DNA from: CAYMEV01 sp964431655 [NCBI: uncultured bacterium]
GTDB lineage: Bacteria; CAYMEV01
Length of the DNA stretch: 11,249 nucleotides
Reading direction: 5' to 3'
Assembly: GCA_964431655.1 (NCBI GenBank)
Contig: CAYSKJ010000103.1
Span: forward strand, 1 to 11,249
In this document: positions 1-7,238 of the stretch, piece after piece
Layout of the letters: each line of letters opens with the position of its first letter
Numbering within the stretch: the stretch's first letter is position 1
Notes under the pieces: model-generated
Told to the model about the DNA's origin: nothing
Seen by the model: the letters and a program-made list of their open reading frames with translations, nothing else
Databases searched by the model: none
Position numbers and translations under genes: made by a program

Positions 1-1238
1 ATATTCGGGATGAACCTGGAGAAAAAAGAATATATCTCTTCCACCCTTTCCTCAGGAATCTTGATATTGCCCTTTTCCAGAAAATAAATTATATTCTCAA
101 ATATATCTTCAAAGGCCTGGAAAGAGCCCTTATGTTCAGGGAAGTACCTTCCTGAAAGGCACAGGTAACCAAGTCTTTTGGCCAGATTTTCACATTCGGA
201 CATGAGCCTCAGCTTTCCAATGCCGGGCTGTCCCTCAAGGAAAAGAACAAAGGACCGGAACCTGTTCTCTTCGCTTGTCATCTCCTTAAACCTTTTCATT
301 TCCTCTACCCTGCCTATGAATGCAGGTTCGAAAAGCCTTGTATGCACCTTTTCTTTGGGCAGTTCAGATTCTATAAAAACTGCAGGCTTTATGACTCCTA
401 TGCCTGACAGGTCTTCAAGTATATCATCAGCTGACTGGTATCTGTCAATTGGGTCCTTTTCCAGCAGTTTAAGTATAATTTTTTCCAGGGATTTTGGGAT
501 CTTCGGCTCTATGGCGGAGGGTCTGGGGGGTTTTTCATTGATGTGTTTCATAAGTATCTCAATGGGGTTGTCGCTTGTGAAAGGTTTCTGGCCGGTCATT
601 ACTTCAAACAGTATTACACCGAAGGAGTAGAAGTCAGATCTGACATCAATCTTTGTACCTGAGCTCTGCTCAGGGGACATATAGGAAACAGTTCCGGTAA
701 TCGCCCCTCCCAGGGTAAACTCCCCGGATGTTATGCCAACCCTTTTGGAGAGTCCGAAATCCATCAGCTTTGAAACATTGCCCGGTGTAATTATTATATT
801 GGTGGGCTTAAGGTCCCTGTGTATTATGTCAAGGGAGTGTATATAGGACAGGGAAGATGAAATCTGCATAAAGATATGCAGAACAGATACAAGATAGGAA
901 TCAAAATAATTATTGCCTTTCTCCTTGCTTAGTAAATCCTTTGCCTGGATGAAATATTTCTTGAGGCTGCTGCCCTCTATAAACTCCATTATGATAAAGT
1001 GATAATCGCCATGCTGCCCATGATTAACAACCTGAACGATATTGGGGTGATAGATATTCGACATTACGAAAAATTCCCTGTTGAAGCGTTTCAGCTCTAC
1101 ATCCTGAGGCTTGTATATCATTTTAAGGGCGCAGGTTTCCCCGGTCGGCAGGTCTTTGGCTTTATAAACTGCGCCCATGCCCCCTACGCCGATCTTTTCT
1201 GTAATTTCATACCTGTCCTGTATGATTGTTCCTATCAT
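1..1238 (-). CDS. Ser/Thr protein kinase fused to AAA-type ATPase (3' end off window)
   Basis: My translation of the minus strand gives 412 codons with no stop, running off the left edge. Residues about 10-270 form a complete Hanks-type kinase: glycine loop GVGGMGAVYKA (17-27), ATP-binding Lys39, catalytic HRDLKPTN (140-147, Asp142), DFG (Asp160), MSPEQ in the activation segment and RSDFYSFGVILFEV. A second domain begins near residue 295 with FIGRVEEM and the P-loop GQPGIGKLRL (Lys342), as in the large PknK-like kinases whose AAA/STAND ATPase follows the kinase. No transmembrane segment is seen in the part present, so it is probably cytoplasmic. The ATG at 1236-1238 has no Shine-Dalgarno but sits 7 bases after a TATAAT box, suggesting a leaderless mRNA. 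The P-loop Ser/Thr after Lys is Leu343. The kinase call is firm; the substrate and the C-terminal domains are unknown. Confidence 0.93.
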   Translation of the reverse strand, partial: MIGTIIQDRYEITEKIGVGGMGAVYKAKDLPTGETCALKMIYKPQDVELKRFNREFFVMSNIYHPNIVQVVNHGQHGDYHFIIMEFIEGSSLKKYFIQAKDLLSKEKGNNYFDSYLVSVLHIFMQISSSLSYIHSLDIIHRDLKPTNIIITPGNVSKLMDFGLSKRVGITSGEFTLGGAITGTVSYMSPEQSSGTKIDVRSDFYSFGVILFEVMTGQKPFTSDNPIEILMKHINEKPPRPSAIEPKIPKSLEKIILKLLEKDPIDRYQSADDILEDLSGIGVIKPAVFIESELPKEKVHTRLFEPAFIGRVEEMKRFKEMTSEENRFRSFVLFLEGQPGIGKLRLMSECENLAKRLGYLCLSGRYFPEHKGSFQAFEDIFENIIYFLEKGNIKIPEERVEEIYSFFSRFIPN

Positions 1239-1245
1239 AAAGGGG

Positions 1246-1274
1246 ATTATAATTTATATGAATTCATTTTACAA
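1246..1274 (-). promoter_or_regulatory. Predicted leaderless promoter of the kinase gene
   Basis: On the minus strand, TTGTAA (1274-1269), a 17-base spacer and a perfect TATAAT (1251-1246) are followed after 7 bases by the kinase ATG. Initiation 6-8 bases after the -10 box would place the transcript start at, or one or two bases before, the A of ATG. This explains the missing Shine-Dalgarno. The -35 box matches the sigma-70 consensus at 4 of 6 positions. Confidence 0.6.
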
Positions 1275-1296
1275 CTTAATAAATTGCTAATATAAT
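1268..1296 (+). promoter_or_regulatory. Predicted promoter of the aldolase-rsmG unit
   Basis: TTTACA (1268-1273, 5 of 6 to consensus), a 17-base spacer and TATAAT (1291-1296, 6 of 6) lie on the plus strand. The expected start is near 1303, giving a leader of about 76 bases. The leader holds GCAGGG (1304-1309) and CCCTGC (1340-1345), which could pair around a 30-base loop. The -35 box overlaps that of the divergent kinase promoter by five bases. Confidence 0.6.
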
Positions 1297-1378
1297 TTTC
1301 CTGGCAGGGTTTAACCGTAGGGCATCTTAGTAAAGGCTTCCCTGCAATTTTGAAAGCAGAAAGGATATTGTCAATAGA

Positions 1379-1987
1379 ATGCTGAAGGCAAAAATAATAA
1401 AATATTCAAAGCTTCTCTATGAAAAGGGATTGAACCTGGCCATGAGCGGTAATATCAGCATACTGCATGATAAACTGGTGTATATTACCCCCCACGGCAT
1501 GTTCAAGTCCTATCTCAGGCCTGAAGATATCTCAATAATCAGGCTTGACGGGGAGGTGCTGAACAATATACAGCCGTCTGCTGAATACCGGATGCACTTG
1601 GAGATATACAGAGAAAGGAAGGATATATCCTCCATTATTCACTCCCACTGCTTTTACAGCTCAATTATCGGGCTGTTGCCCCTGGATTTTTCAGATTTCA
1701 GGATCTTTTCCGAATCCCTTATAAGTATTGGTCTTCCCGCCAGGACAAATTATTATATGCCCTCCTCAGCAGAGCTTGCTAAAAAAGTCGCAGAAGCGAT
1801 GAAGGCATCTAATGTTGTGTTTATGGCAAATAACGGAGTTACTGCAGCTGGGGGTGATATTGTGGAAGCATACTGCAGAATTGAGTCAGCAGAATTCTAT
1901 GCAAGGGCTGTCTGCTTTTTGAGAAAAGAGCCGGACATAAAAAAAATTAGCAAGGCAGAAGCAGAAAGGCTGCTGAATCTACTCTGA
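1379..1987 (+). CDS. Class II aldolase/adducin-family protein with altered metal site
   Basis: The 202 residues match the FucA/AraD fold of zinc-dependent sugar-phosphate aldolases and epimerases: SGNIS (23-27), YITPHG (35-40), the PSAEYRMH segment with the catalytic-type Glu69, and the ligand pair IIHSH (His88, His90). In FucA and AraD the third zinc ligand is the His of a late H-G motif; here the segment reads MANNG, with Asn152 at that place. The protein may bind metal weakly or differently, or may have lost aldolase chemistry, so I assign no substrate. The ATG is preceded by AAGGA at 1361-1365, a rather long 13 bases away; no better start is in frame. It is followed after 5 bases by rsmG, so the two are probably co-transcribed, although no functional link is obvious. 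Confidence 0.88.
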   Translation: MLKAKIIKYSKLLYEKGLNLAMSGNISILHDKLVYITPHGMFKSYLRPEDISIIRLDGEVLNNIQPSAEYRMHLEIYRERKDISSIIHSHCFYSSIIGLLPLDFSDFRIFSESLISIGLPARTNYYMPSSAELAKKVAEAMKASNVVFMANNGVTAAGGDIVEAYCRIESAEFYARAVCFLRKEPDIKKISKAEAERLLNLL

Positions 1988-1992
1988 AATCC

Positions 1993-2643
1993 ATGGCAAA
2001 AAAGAACAGTTATTCAAAAGAGGTGTTTTTTGAGCTGTTTATCAAATCTGATATAATCCTTTCAAAGTGCCAGCTGGAAAGTCTTTATGAATTCCATCAT
2101 CTTGTCAGATCATTCAACAATAAATATGACCTTGTCAGAACCATCAATTTTAAAAATCTGGTTCAAAAACACTATATTGACTGCTGTTATATTGCAAGGT
2201 ATGTGGATTTTGAGCCGCCATTGCTCGATATAGGGACCGGCGCAGGGTTTCCTGGCATCCCGCTTAAAATAATGTTTCCGGAGAAAGAAATGATACTGGC
2301 TGAAAAAAGGCTAAAAAGAATAGAATTCCTGGACATGGCCATCAGGCGCCTGGGACTGGAACGGATCAATACCTATCCCCACAGCATTAATTATAATTCT
2401 TTGGTATCATGCAGATCTGTGATTACCAGGGCGGTGGAAAGCATAGAGAAGACCCTTGCAAGGACAGATAGCCTGCTTCCCCAGAAAGCCAGGGTTTTCT
2501 TCATGAAGGGCCCGAATGTAGGGGCTGAGATAAAGCAAAGATTTGGGTCTTTTATTCTGCAGGAAAGAATTGATTACAGGATACCGGGCACCAGCCTCAG
2601 CCGAAGTCTTATTATTTACAGCAAAAGTAAAGAAATTATTTAA
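1993..2643 (+). CDS. rsmG: 16S rRNA (guanine-N7)-methyltransferase RsmG
   Basis: This 216-residue protein has the RsmG/GidB pattern: an N-terminal helical part ending in NNKYDLVR and a KHYID segment (59-63), then the SAM-binding loop LLDIGTGAGFPGIP (77-90), a strand ending ILAEK, and the later VITRAVESI segment typical of the family. RsmG uses S-adenosylmethionine to methylate N7 of a guanine in the 530 loop of 16S rRNA (G527 in E. coli); loss gives low-level streptomycin resistance there. The length is normal. The start lies 5 bases after the aldolase stop, without a clear Shine-Dalgarno, so translation probably depends on coupling. rsmG often sits beside mnmG or parA/parB near the origin; it does not here. 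Confidence 0.94.
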   Translation: MAKKNSYSKEVFFELFIKSDIILSKCQLESLYEFHHLVRSFNNKYDLVRTINFKNLVQKHYIDCCYIARYVDFEPPLLDIGTGAGFPGIPLKIMFPEKEMILAEKRLKRIEFLDMAIRRLGLERINTYPHSINYNSLVSCRSVITRAVESIEKTLARTDSLLPQKARVFFMKGPNVGAEIKQRFGSFILQERIDYRIPGTSLSRSLIIYSKSKEII

Positions 2644-2672
2644 TTGACCCAAAGTAACTGAAGTATTATAAA
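2644..2672 (+). promoter_or_regulatory. Predicted leaderless promoter of the PATAN gene
   Basis: TTGACC (2644-2649), immediately after the rsmG stop, a 17-base spacer and TATAAA (2667-2672) each match the sigma-70 consensus at 5 of 6 positions. The ATG at 2681 is 8 bases after the -10 box, so transcripts would start at about 2679-2681. The whole promoter fits in the 37-base gap. An AGGA at 2674-2677 is only 3 bases from the ATG, too close for normal ribosome binding. Confidence 0.55.
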
Positions 2673-2680
2673 TAGGATTT

Positions 2681-3892
2681 ATGCAGGAAAAAAAGGTTAT
2701 AGTTTCATTATCAGGGAACCTGGACTATTTTAATATATATGATATCCTCATGCTTCTGCATCTTGGAAGGAAGACAGGTGTCCTTACCATAGAGAACCAG
2801 GAAGAGAAAAGACAGATTTTTATGCACCAGGGTATTGTTGTATTTGCCATTTCCAGCGATTACAGGGACAGCCTTGCAAAATACATGGTAGAGAACAATT
2901 ATATCACAAGCGAAATGCTGAATAAGGGATTCAAGGTAATGAAGCAGAATCCCCAGAAATATAAATCACCCTGGGATATACTGGTTGAAAAGGATCTGCT
3001 TAAAAGCAGGACACTCAAAAAGGCCGCTGAGGACAATATTTCACAGCTTATTTTTTCATTATTCAGGTGGAAAAATGGTATTTTCCAGTTTTCAAATTTC
3101 GGAAGGCTGCCGGAGCATGCTATTCTGGTAAATATTGACCCCCAGAGCCTTGTAATGGAAGGAGTCCGGATGAGTGACGAATGGGAGGAGATACACAAGG
3201 ATTCCCCTCAGGAGGATATTATACTGCAGGTAAACCCGGATATTGACCCGAACAGCAAAAAAATGGACCTGAGCGACCTGGAATGGAGGGTGCTGGGCAA
3301 GGTTAACGGACACAGGTCTGTCATTGATATTTGCAAAGAGATCAAATACCTTAATGAATATGAAACCCTGAAGATACTAACTGACCTTTACAAGAAGAAT
3401 ATTATACTGCCCTCACAAAAGAGAAAAGGGGATATTGAAAGCCCGGATATGGGAGAATCCTCTTCTTCCATTAGCATTTTCAGCCTGGAAACACTGAAAG
3501 CCGGATCAAAACGCAAAAGGGAGCCCGAACAGGAAATCCAGGAAAAACAGAGGGATGTCCAGGCAGAAGAAACAAGGGATAAAATGGTAACATCCCAGAC
3601 AGTTATCAGGGGGAAGATTGTAATAACTGAAAAGGGGATAAAAACAAGGACCCTTATTATTACCGGTGAGCCTATGATCATAGGATCGGGCAATGATTGT
3701 GATGTACCGGTAAAGACAGAATCTTTCGATGTTCCCTTGAGATATGCCACCATCTACCTGGAGGGAATGAGCTATTATATACGCTCAAACGGTGAAAAGA
3801 TGCTTGTCATCAATAATCAGGAATACCTGGAGAAGGAACTGGAAAGGTTTGATGAGATACAGATAGGAGATATTTCTATAATATTCTCATAG
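2681..3892 (+). CDS. PATAN (DUF4388) protein with winged-helix-like middle and FHA-like C-terminus
   Basis: This 403-residue protein has no transmembrane segment. Residues about 7-160 are a PATAN/DUF4388 domain (SGNLDYFNIYDILMLL, then GRKTGVLTIEN and QGIVVFAIS), found in two-component and gliding-type signalling proteins. Residues about 195-245 (DLSDLEWRVLGKVNG... ILPSQ) look like the winged-helix piece that often follows it. A charged, Ser-rich linker (246-305) leads to a C-terminal FHA-like beta domain (about 308-403) with IIGSGNDCDVPV, VINNQEYL and FDEIQIGDISIIFS. The phosphothreonine-binding Ser-x-x-His motif of true FHA domains is absent; the matching place reads LRYA. A role as adaptor in a phospho-signalling path, perhaps with the kinase at 1-1238, is inference. 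It probably has its own leaderless promoter. Its 3' end stops 10 bases from the converging gpsA. Confidence 0.8.
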   Translation: MQEKKVIVSLSGNLDYFNIYDILMLLHLGRKTGVLTIENQEEKRQIFMHQGIVVFAISSDYRDSLAKYMVENNYITSEMLNKGFKVMKQNPQKYKSPWDILVEKDLLKSRTLKKAAEDNISQLIFSLFRWKNGIFQFSNFGRLPEHAILVNIDPQSLVMEGVRMSDEWEEIHKDSPQEDIILQVNPDIDPNSKKMDLSDLEWRVLGKVNGHRSVIDICKEIKYLNEYETLKILTDLYKKNIILPSQKRKGDIESPDMGESSSSISIFSLETLKAGSKRKREPEQEIQEKQRDVQAEETRDKMVTSQTVIRGKIVITEKGIKTRTLIITGEPMIIGSGNDCDVPVKTESFDVPLRYATIYLEGMSYYIRSNGEKMLVINNQEYLEKELERFDEIQIGDISIIFS

Positions 3893-3902
3893 GTTTGATT
3901 TT

Positions 3903-4925
3903 TCAGTAAGAATGTAATTCATCCTTCAAACTTCTCGTCATCACGCTCTTAATTGCATCTTTGATTGGCTTGTTCTTATAGAGTATATTATAGACCTCAA
4001 AGCATATAGGCATTTCAATCCCGAGTTTTTTTGCAAGGGAATATACGGATTTTGTAGTACTGATGCCCTCAGCGACACTTTCTCTTGAGGACAGTATGTC
4101 CTTCAGGTTTCTTCCCCTGCCAAGCTCATAGCCCACAGTGCGGTTACGGCTGAGTTTTCCTGTAGCTGTCAGCACCAGATCGCCCAAACCGCTTATGCCA
4201 AAGAAGGTTGTCTTTTCAGCACCCAGCCTTTCGCCGAGCCTTGCTATCTCCGCCAGTCCCCTGGTTATCAGAGCGGCCTGGGAATTGGTGCCCAGACCCA
4301 GGCCGTCCAGAATCCCTGAGGCAAGGGCTATGATATTTTTGATTGCACCCCCTATCTGAACCCCTGTTATGTCCTGATTGGTATAACAGCGGAAGTAGTC
4401 ATTGGATATGGTGTGCTGTATGCTTTTTGAGTATTCCATGTCCCTTGATGCTATTACACAGGTAGTGGGCTGTCGCATTGCAACCTCCAGGGCAAAGGTG
4501 GGTCCCGATAAAAATGCTGGTGCCTTGCTGTATCCCGCAGGCAGAAAATCTTCTATTATCTCCCCCGGAAGCTTCAGTGTCTCGTTTTCTATTCCTTTGA
4601 TGGCTGAAATTATGTAATGGTCGGATCGTATTAATTCTGACGAATCTGAAAGTATGTTTCTGAAAAACTTGCTGGGTATGACAAAAAGAAGAAGATTAGA
4701 AAAGTCAAAGGCTTTATGGAGAGAAAGGGTCGGTTTTACCCTGTCGGAAACTGCTATGCCTTTAAGGTAAATTCTGTTTTCCCTTGATTCCTGTATGCTT
4801 TCATATGCCCTTTTATCATAACACCACAGGCAAACCTCCATTCCGTTGTCGGCCAATAAGTTTGATAATGCTGTGCCCCAGCTTCCATCACCGAATACTG
4901 TAATATTATCAAATCTGTAATTCAT
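3903..4925 (-). CDS. gpsA: Glycerol-3-phosphate dehydrogenase [NAD(P)+] GpsA
   Basis: The enzyme reduces dihydroxyacetone phosphate to sn-glycerol 3-phosphate, the backbone for phospholipids, in the cytoplasm. The 340-residue length is normal. The N-terminal Rossmann motif is FGDGSWGTAL (11-20), with Asp in place of the usual Ala in GAG. Further marks are SAIKG (Lys110), LSGPTFALEV (139-148), the catalytic Lys196 in GGAIKN, GISGLGDL (243-250) and SRNRTVG (259-265), where Arg and Asn bind the phosphate. The start overlaps the end of plsY by 17 bases in another frame and has no good Shine-Dalgarno, so translation is probably coupled to plsY. It is the last gene of the dynamin-plsY-gpsA unit, and supplies the substrate that PlsY acylates. 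I see no terminator hairpin in the 10 bases after it. Confidence 0.97.
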   Translation of the reverse strand: MNYRFDNITVFGDGSWGTALSNLLADNGMEVCLWCYDKRAYESIQESRENRIYLKGIAVSDRVKPTLSLHKAFDFSNLLLFVIPSKFFRNILSDSSELIRSDHYIISAIKGIENETLKLPGEIIEDFLPAGYSKAPAFLSGPTFALEVAMRQPTTCVIASRDMEYSKSIQHTISNDYFRCYTNQDITGVQIGGAIKNIIALASGILDGLGLGTNSQAALITRGLAEIARLGERLGAEKTTFFGISGLGDLVLTATGKLSRNRTVGYELGRGRNLKDILSSRESVAEGISTTKSVYSLAKKLGIEMPICFEVYNILYKNKPIKDAIKSVMTRSLKDELHSY

Positions 4926-5499
4926 TTCTGTTTATCAACCGTCTGATATTTTTTCCATGCATGAATAAAAGAAGAATAAAAAGTATAACAGAAAATATAA
5001 ATATGTTAAGAGTTTTATCATCACTTTTGACTGGCAGAAAATAGATGCATGCCGTAGAAATCAGAAAACTTCCCAGAGATGCCAGGGAGGATATCTTTAA
5101 GATAATCAGGAAAAAAACATAGGCCACAACAAATATCAGGGCATAGTACCAGCTGAAAAAGGCAAGTATGCCCATGGAGACAGAAACACCCTTTCCCCCG
5201 CGGAAAGCGAGGAATACAGAAAAACAATGCCCGAGAAAGCAGCATAGAGCTAAACAGTAAATAAGCCTGTCATGTGGGTGATACAGATTATATAATGAAA
5301 GGGGAAAATAGGACTTGGAAAAATCAGTTAAAAAGGTGGCAAGTCCATAGATAAAACCAAGGTTCCTGTAAACATTGGCTGCTCCCGTATTACCGCTCCC
5401 AAGGCTTTGAATGTCCTTACCGCCGAGTCTTGAAAAGATGACGCCGAATGGTATGGAGCCTGCAAGGTAAAATAATAGACACAGAAGCGGGGCAGACAT
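4909..5499 (-). CDS. plsY: Acyl-phosphate:glycerol-3-phosphate acyltransferase PlsY
   Basis: This membrane enzyme moves an acyl chain from acyl phosphate to glycerol 3-phosphate, giving lysophosphatidic acid; it works with PlsX, which is not in the window. The 196 residues contain several hydrophobic helices and the family's three conserved cytoplasmic motifs: SIPFGV followed by GSGNTGAANVYR (34-45), HCFSVFLAFRGGKGVSVSMG (91-110, glycine-rich substrate loop), and KISSLASLG near residue 135. In the first motif Ala replaces the more usual Thr before NV. The ATG begins one base after the stop of the dynamin-like gene, and the 3' end overlaps gpsA, so all three are almost certainly one mRNA. Confidence 0.96.
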   Translation of the reverse strand: MSAPLLCLLFYLAGSIPFGVIFSRLGGKDIQSLGSGNTGAANVYRNLGFIYGLATFLTDFSKSYFPLSLYNLYHPHDRLIYCLALCCFLGHCFSVFLAFRGGKGVSVSMGILAFFSWYYALIFVVAYVFFLIILKISSLASLGSFLISTACIYFLPVKSDDKTLNIFIFSVILFILLLFMHGKNIRRLINRNELQI

Positions 5500-5500
5500 A

Positions 5501-7177
5501 TCAGCTGTATTCTTTCTCTATTTTGTAACTCAGGTCTTTTGATTCCTGAAGGGTCAGTTCAAGTTCTTTTACCGATTTTGTGAGAACCTGCTTCTCTTTA
5601 AGCAGGAAAGTCCTGTGAGATGAGAATATGGATTTTATATTATTTTCAACCTCCAGTATATGGTGGGACATTTCCCTGGATAGAATGCTCCAAAGGTTAT
5701 CCTTTAGCTCCATTGACTTCTGCTGAAATTCCTTCTTCATCTTTCTCCTCTTGTAGGGGAAAAGAATAAATCCGTAGCCAGCGAGAGTGATGCTGAGCAC
5801 GATACCCGTAAGATCAATCAGCGCTCCCTGCAGGATGCCAACCAGAGTGATGCCTGTACCCACCGCAAGGCCCTGCATGGTTATAAAGCCCCTGAAACTC
5901 TGGCTTATATTTTCCTTTAGCTCCATGCTTTCTTTTTCTATATCAAGTTCCCGGTAAATCCTGCTGTTTTCCAGAGCAGTGAGGTAAAGCTCTTTCTCCC
6001 GGTCGACATATTCCCTTTTCAGCATCAGGTTCATATCAGTATTTTTTTTTGTAATATTATTGGTGATATAATCTATGGACTGGCTGTATAAAGACTTGCA
6101 GCTTATTGATGTAAAATGGCTTAACCTGTCAATCTCCATGGAAATCTGGTGCAGAGGGTTTCCTTTTTCATTAAGCACCTTTTCAAGCTCCAGCCTTATA
6201 TGCGTTTTACGGAAGATTTGCTTGAATACGAATCCGAGGTTAATGGTCTCATCTATAAAAAGCAGCATCCTCTCTATAAAATGTGAGAATATGTCATCAA
6301 TATTTTCCCTGTAATGGCTGATATTTTCCAGGATATCCTTTTTTGTTACATTTATATAGGAATCAAGCTTATCAATATAAAACAGGTCTGTATTTATATA
6401 CTCAAGCTGATTTAAAATCCGCTCCATATTTTCCTCTATGATACTTATAAGGCTTCTTAGTGGCGATGTAAGCTTAAGACATACTTTATTTCTGGAGCTC
6501 AGTTTTTTCAGCAGGTAATCAAATACTTCCGATATGCCCTTTTTGTCTTTTCTTGAAGAAATGAGGAAAATTTCAGGTGTTATTCCAAGTATCCTGACCA
6601 GGTTTTCCTTTACATAATTATGGATGGTGTCTGAATCCTGGCTGTTTATAAGGTCAATCTTGTTTATACAGAATATGAGTTTACGGTCCCATTTTCCCTT
6701 TATCATTTTTAGAAAACTGACTTCAGATTCGGTAAGAGGCCTCTCTGTAGATGTAAGAAAGATAATAAAATCAGCAAGCTTTATATAGGATTCAGCAATC
6801 TCCTGATGCTCCCTGAAGATACTGTTAGTTCCCGGTGTATCTACAATATCCATCTGCTGAACCAGCCTGTTCTCAGTCCGGGTGTATTCTATCCGGCTGT
6901 CGGACTGCATGTTTCTGCCGGTAATTATGTTGATTTTATCAGTTGTCGGGGTTACTCCGGTTGCAAGGACTTCGGAGCCTAAAAGGGCATTGATGAAGGT
7001 AGACTTGCCTGAATTATATTCCCCGGCAATGAGGATGGTAAAGGGATTGTCAAGGCTTTGAGACAATTCTTCTATTTTTTCAGGCAATCCCTCATTTCCG
7101 GCAGATTTAAATATGGATGCAGTTTTTTTAAAAATATTCTTTTCAGTGTTCAGGTACTTTTCCGGCAGAATAAGCAA
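5501..7177 (-). CDS. Bacterial dynamin-like GTPase with TTG start
   Basis: The 558 residues carry a full dynamin-type GTPase domain: G1 GEYNSGKST (52-60), G2 Thr78/Thr79 in TPTTDK, G3 DTPG (113-116) and G4 NKID (172-175). Long helical regions follow (about 240-430), then a hydrophobic stretch (about 433-472, FITMQGLAVG to ILFPY) likely to be two membrane-inserting helices, a basic cluster KRRKMKK and a final coiled-coil-like part. This is the layout of bacterial dynamin-like proteins, which bind and remodel or protect membranes using GTP. The start is TTG at 7177, supported by GAGGA (7186-7190) 8 bases upstream; no ATG or GTG lies nearby. It is first in a unit with plsY and gpsA, which suggests a link to membrane growth; the exact role is unknown. 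Confidence 0.92.
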   Translation of the reverse strand: MLILPEKYLNTEKNIFKKTASIFKSAGNEGLPEKIEELSQSLDNPFTILIAGEYNSGKSTFINALLGSEVLATGVTPTTDKINIITGRNMQSDSRIEYTRTENRLVQQMDIVDTPGTNSIFREHQEIAESYIKLADFIIFLTSTERPLTESEVSFLKMIKGKWDRKLIFCINKIDLINSQDSDTIHNYVKENLVRILGITPEIFLISSRKDKKGISEVFDYLLKKLSSRNKVCLKLTSPLRSLISIIEENMERILNQLEYINTDLFYIDKLDSYINVTKKDILENISHYRENIDDIFSHFIERMLLFIDETINLGFVFKQIFRKTHIRLELEKVLNEKGNPLHQISMEIDRLSHFTSISCKSLYSQSIDYITNNITKKNTDMNLMLKREYVDREKELYLTALENSRIYRELDIEKESMELKENISQSFRGFITMQGLAVGTGITLVGILQGALIDLTGIVLSITLAGYGFILFPYKRRKMKKEFQQKSMELKDNLWSILSREMSHHILEVENNIKSIFSSHRTFLLKEKQVLTKSVKELELTLQESKDLSYKIEKEYS

Positions 7178-7185
7178 TAATTTGT

Positions 7186-7190
7186 TCCTC
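7186..7190 (-). promoter_or_regulatory. Shine-Dalgarno deciding the TTG start of the dynamin-like gene
   Basis: GAGGA on the minus strand lies 8 bases before TTG (7177-7175), the best ribosome-binding site near this end of the frame, and supports the non-ATG start. Confidence 0.75.
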
Positions 7191-7209
7191 GCGGTATTGA
7201 TACCAGGGA

Positions 7210-7237
7210 AGTATATCCCATGTTATAAAATTGAAAA
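7210..7237 (-). promoter_or_regulatory. Possible promoter of the dynamin-plsY-gpsA unit
   Basis: TTTTCA (7237-7232), a 16-base spacer and TATACT (7215-7210) lie on the minus strand between the htrA terminator and the TTG start. The small palindrome GGTATTGATACC (7193-7204, 5-bp arms) falls over the expected start point and could be an operator. The -35 match is weak (4 of 6). The case for a promoter here rests mostly on the strong terminator just upstream. Confidence 0.4.
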
Positions 7238-7238
7238 G

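Noticed and set aside
178-630. Open frame of 150 codons on the plus strand
   Set aside because: It lies wholly opposite the kinase gene, whose motifs are clear; the translation is Ser-rich with no family likeness.
999-1295. Open frame of 98 codons on the plus strand
   Set aside because: It is antisense to the kinase glycine-loop region and its promoter; no ribosome-binding site or recognisable motif.
1304-1345. Riboswitch in the aldolase leader
   Set aside because: Only a 6-bp pairing around a long loop is visible in about 76 bases; no known riboswitch core is recognised.
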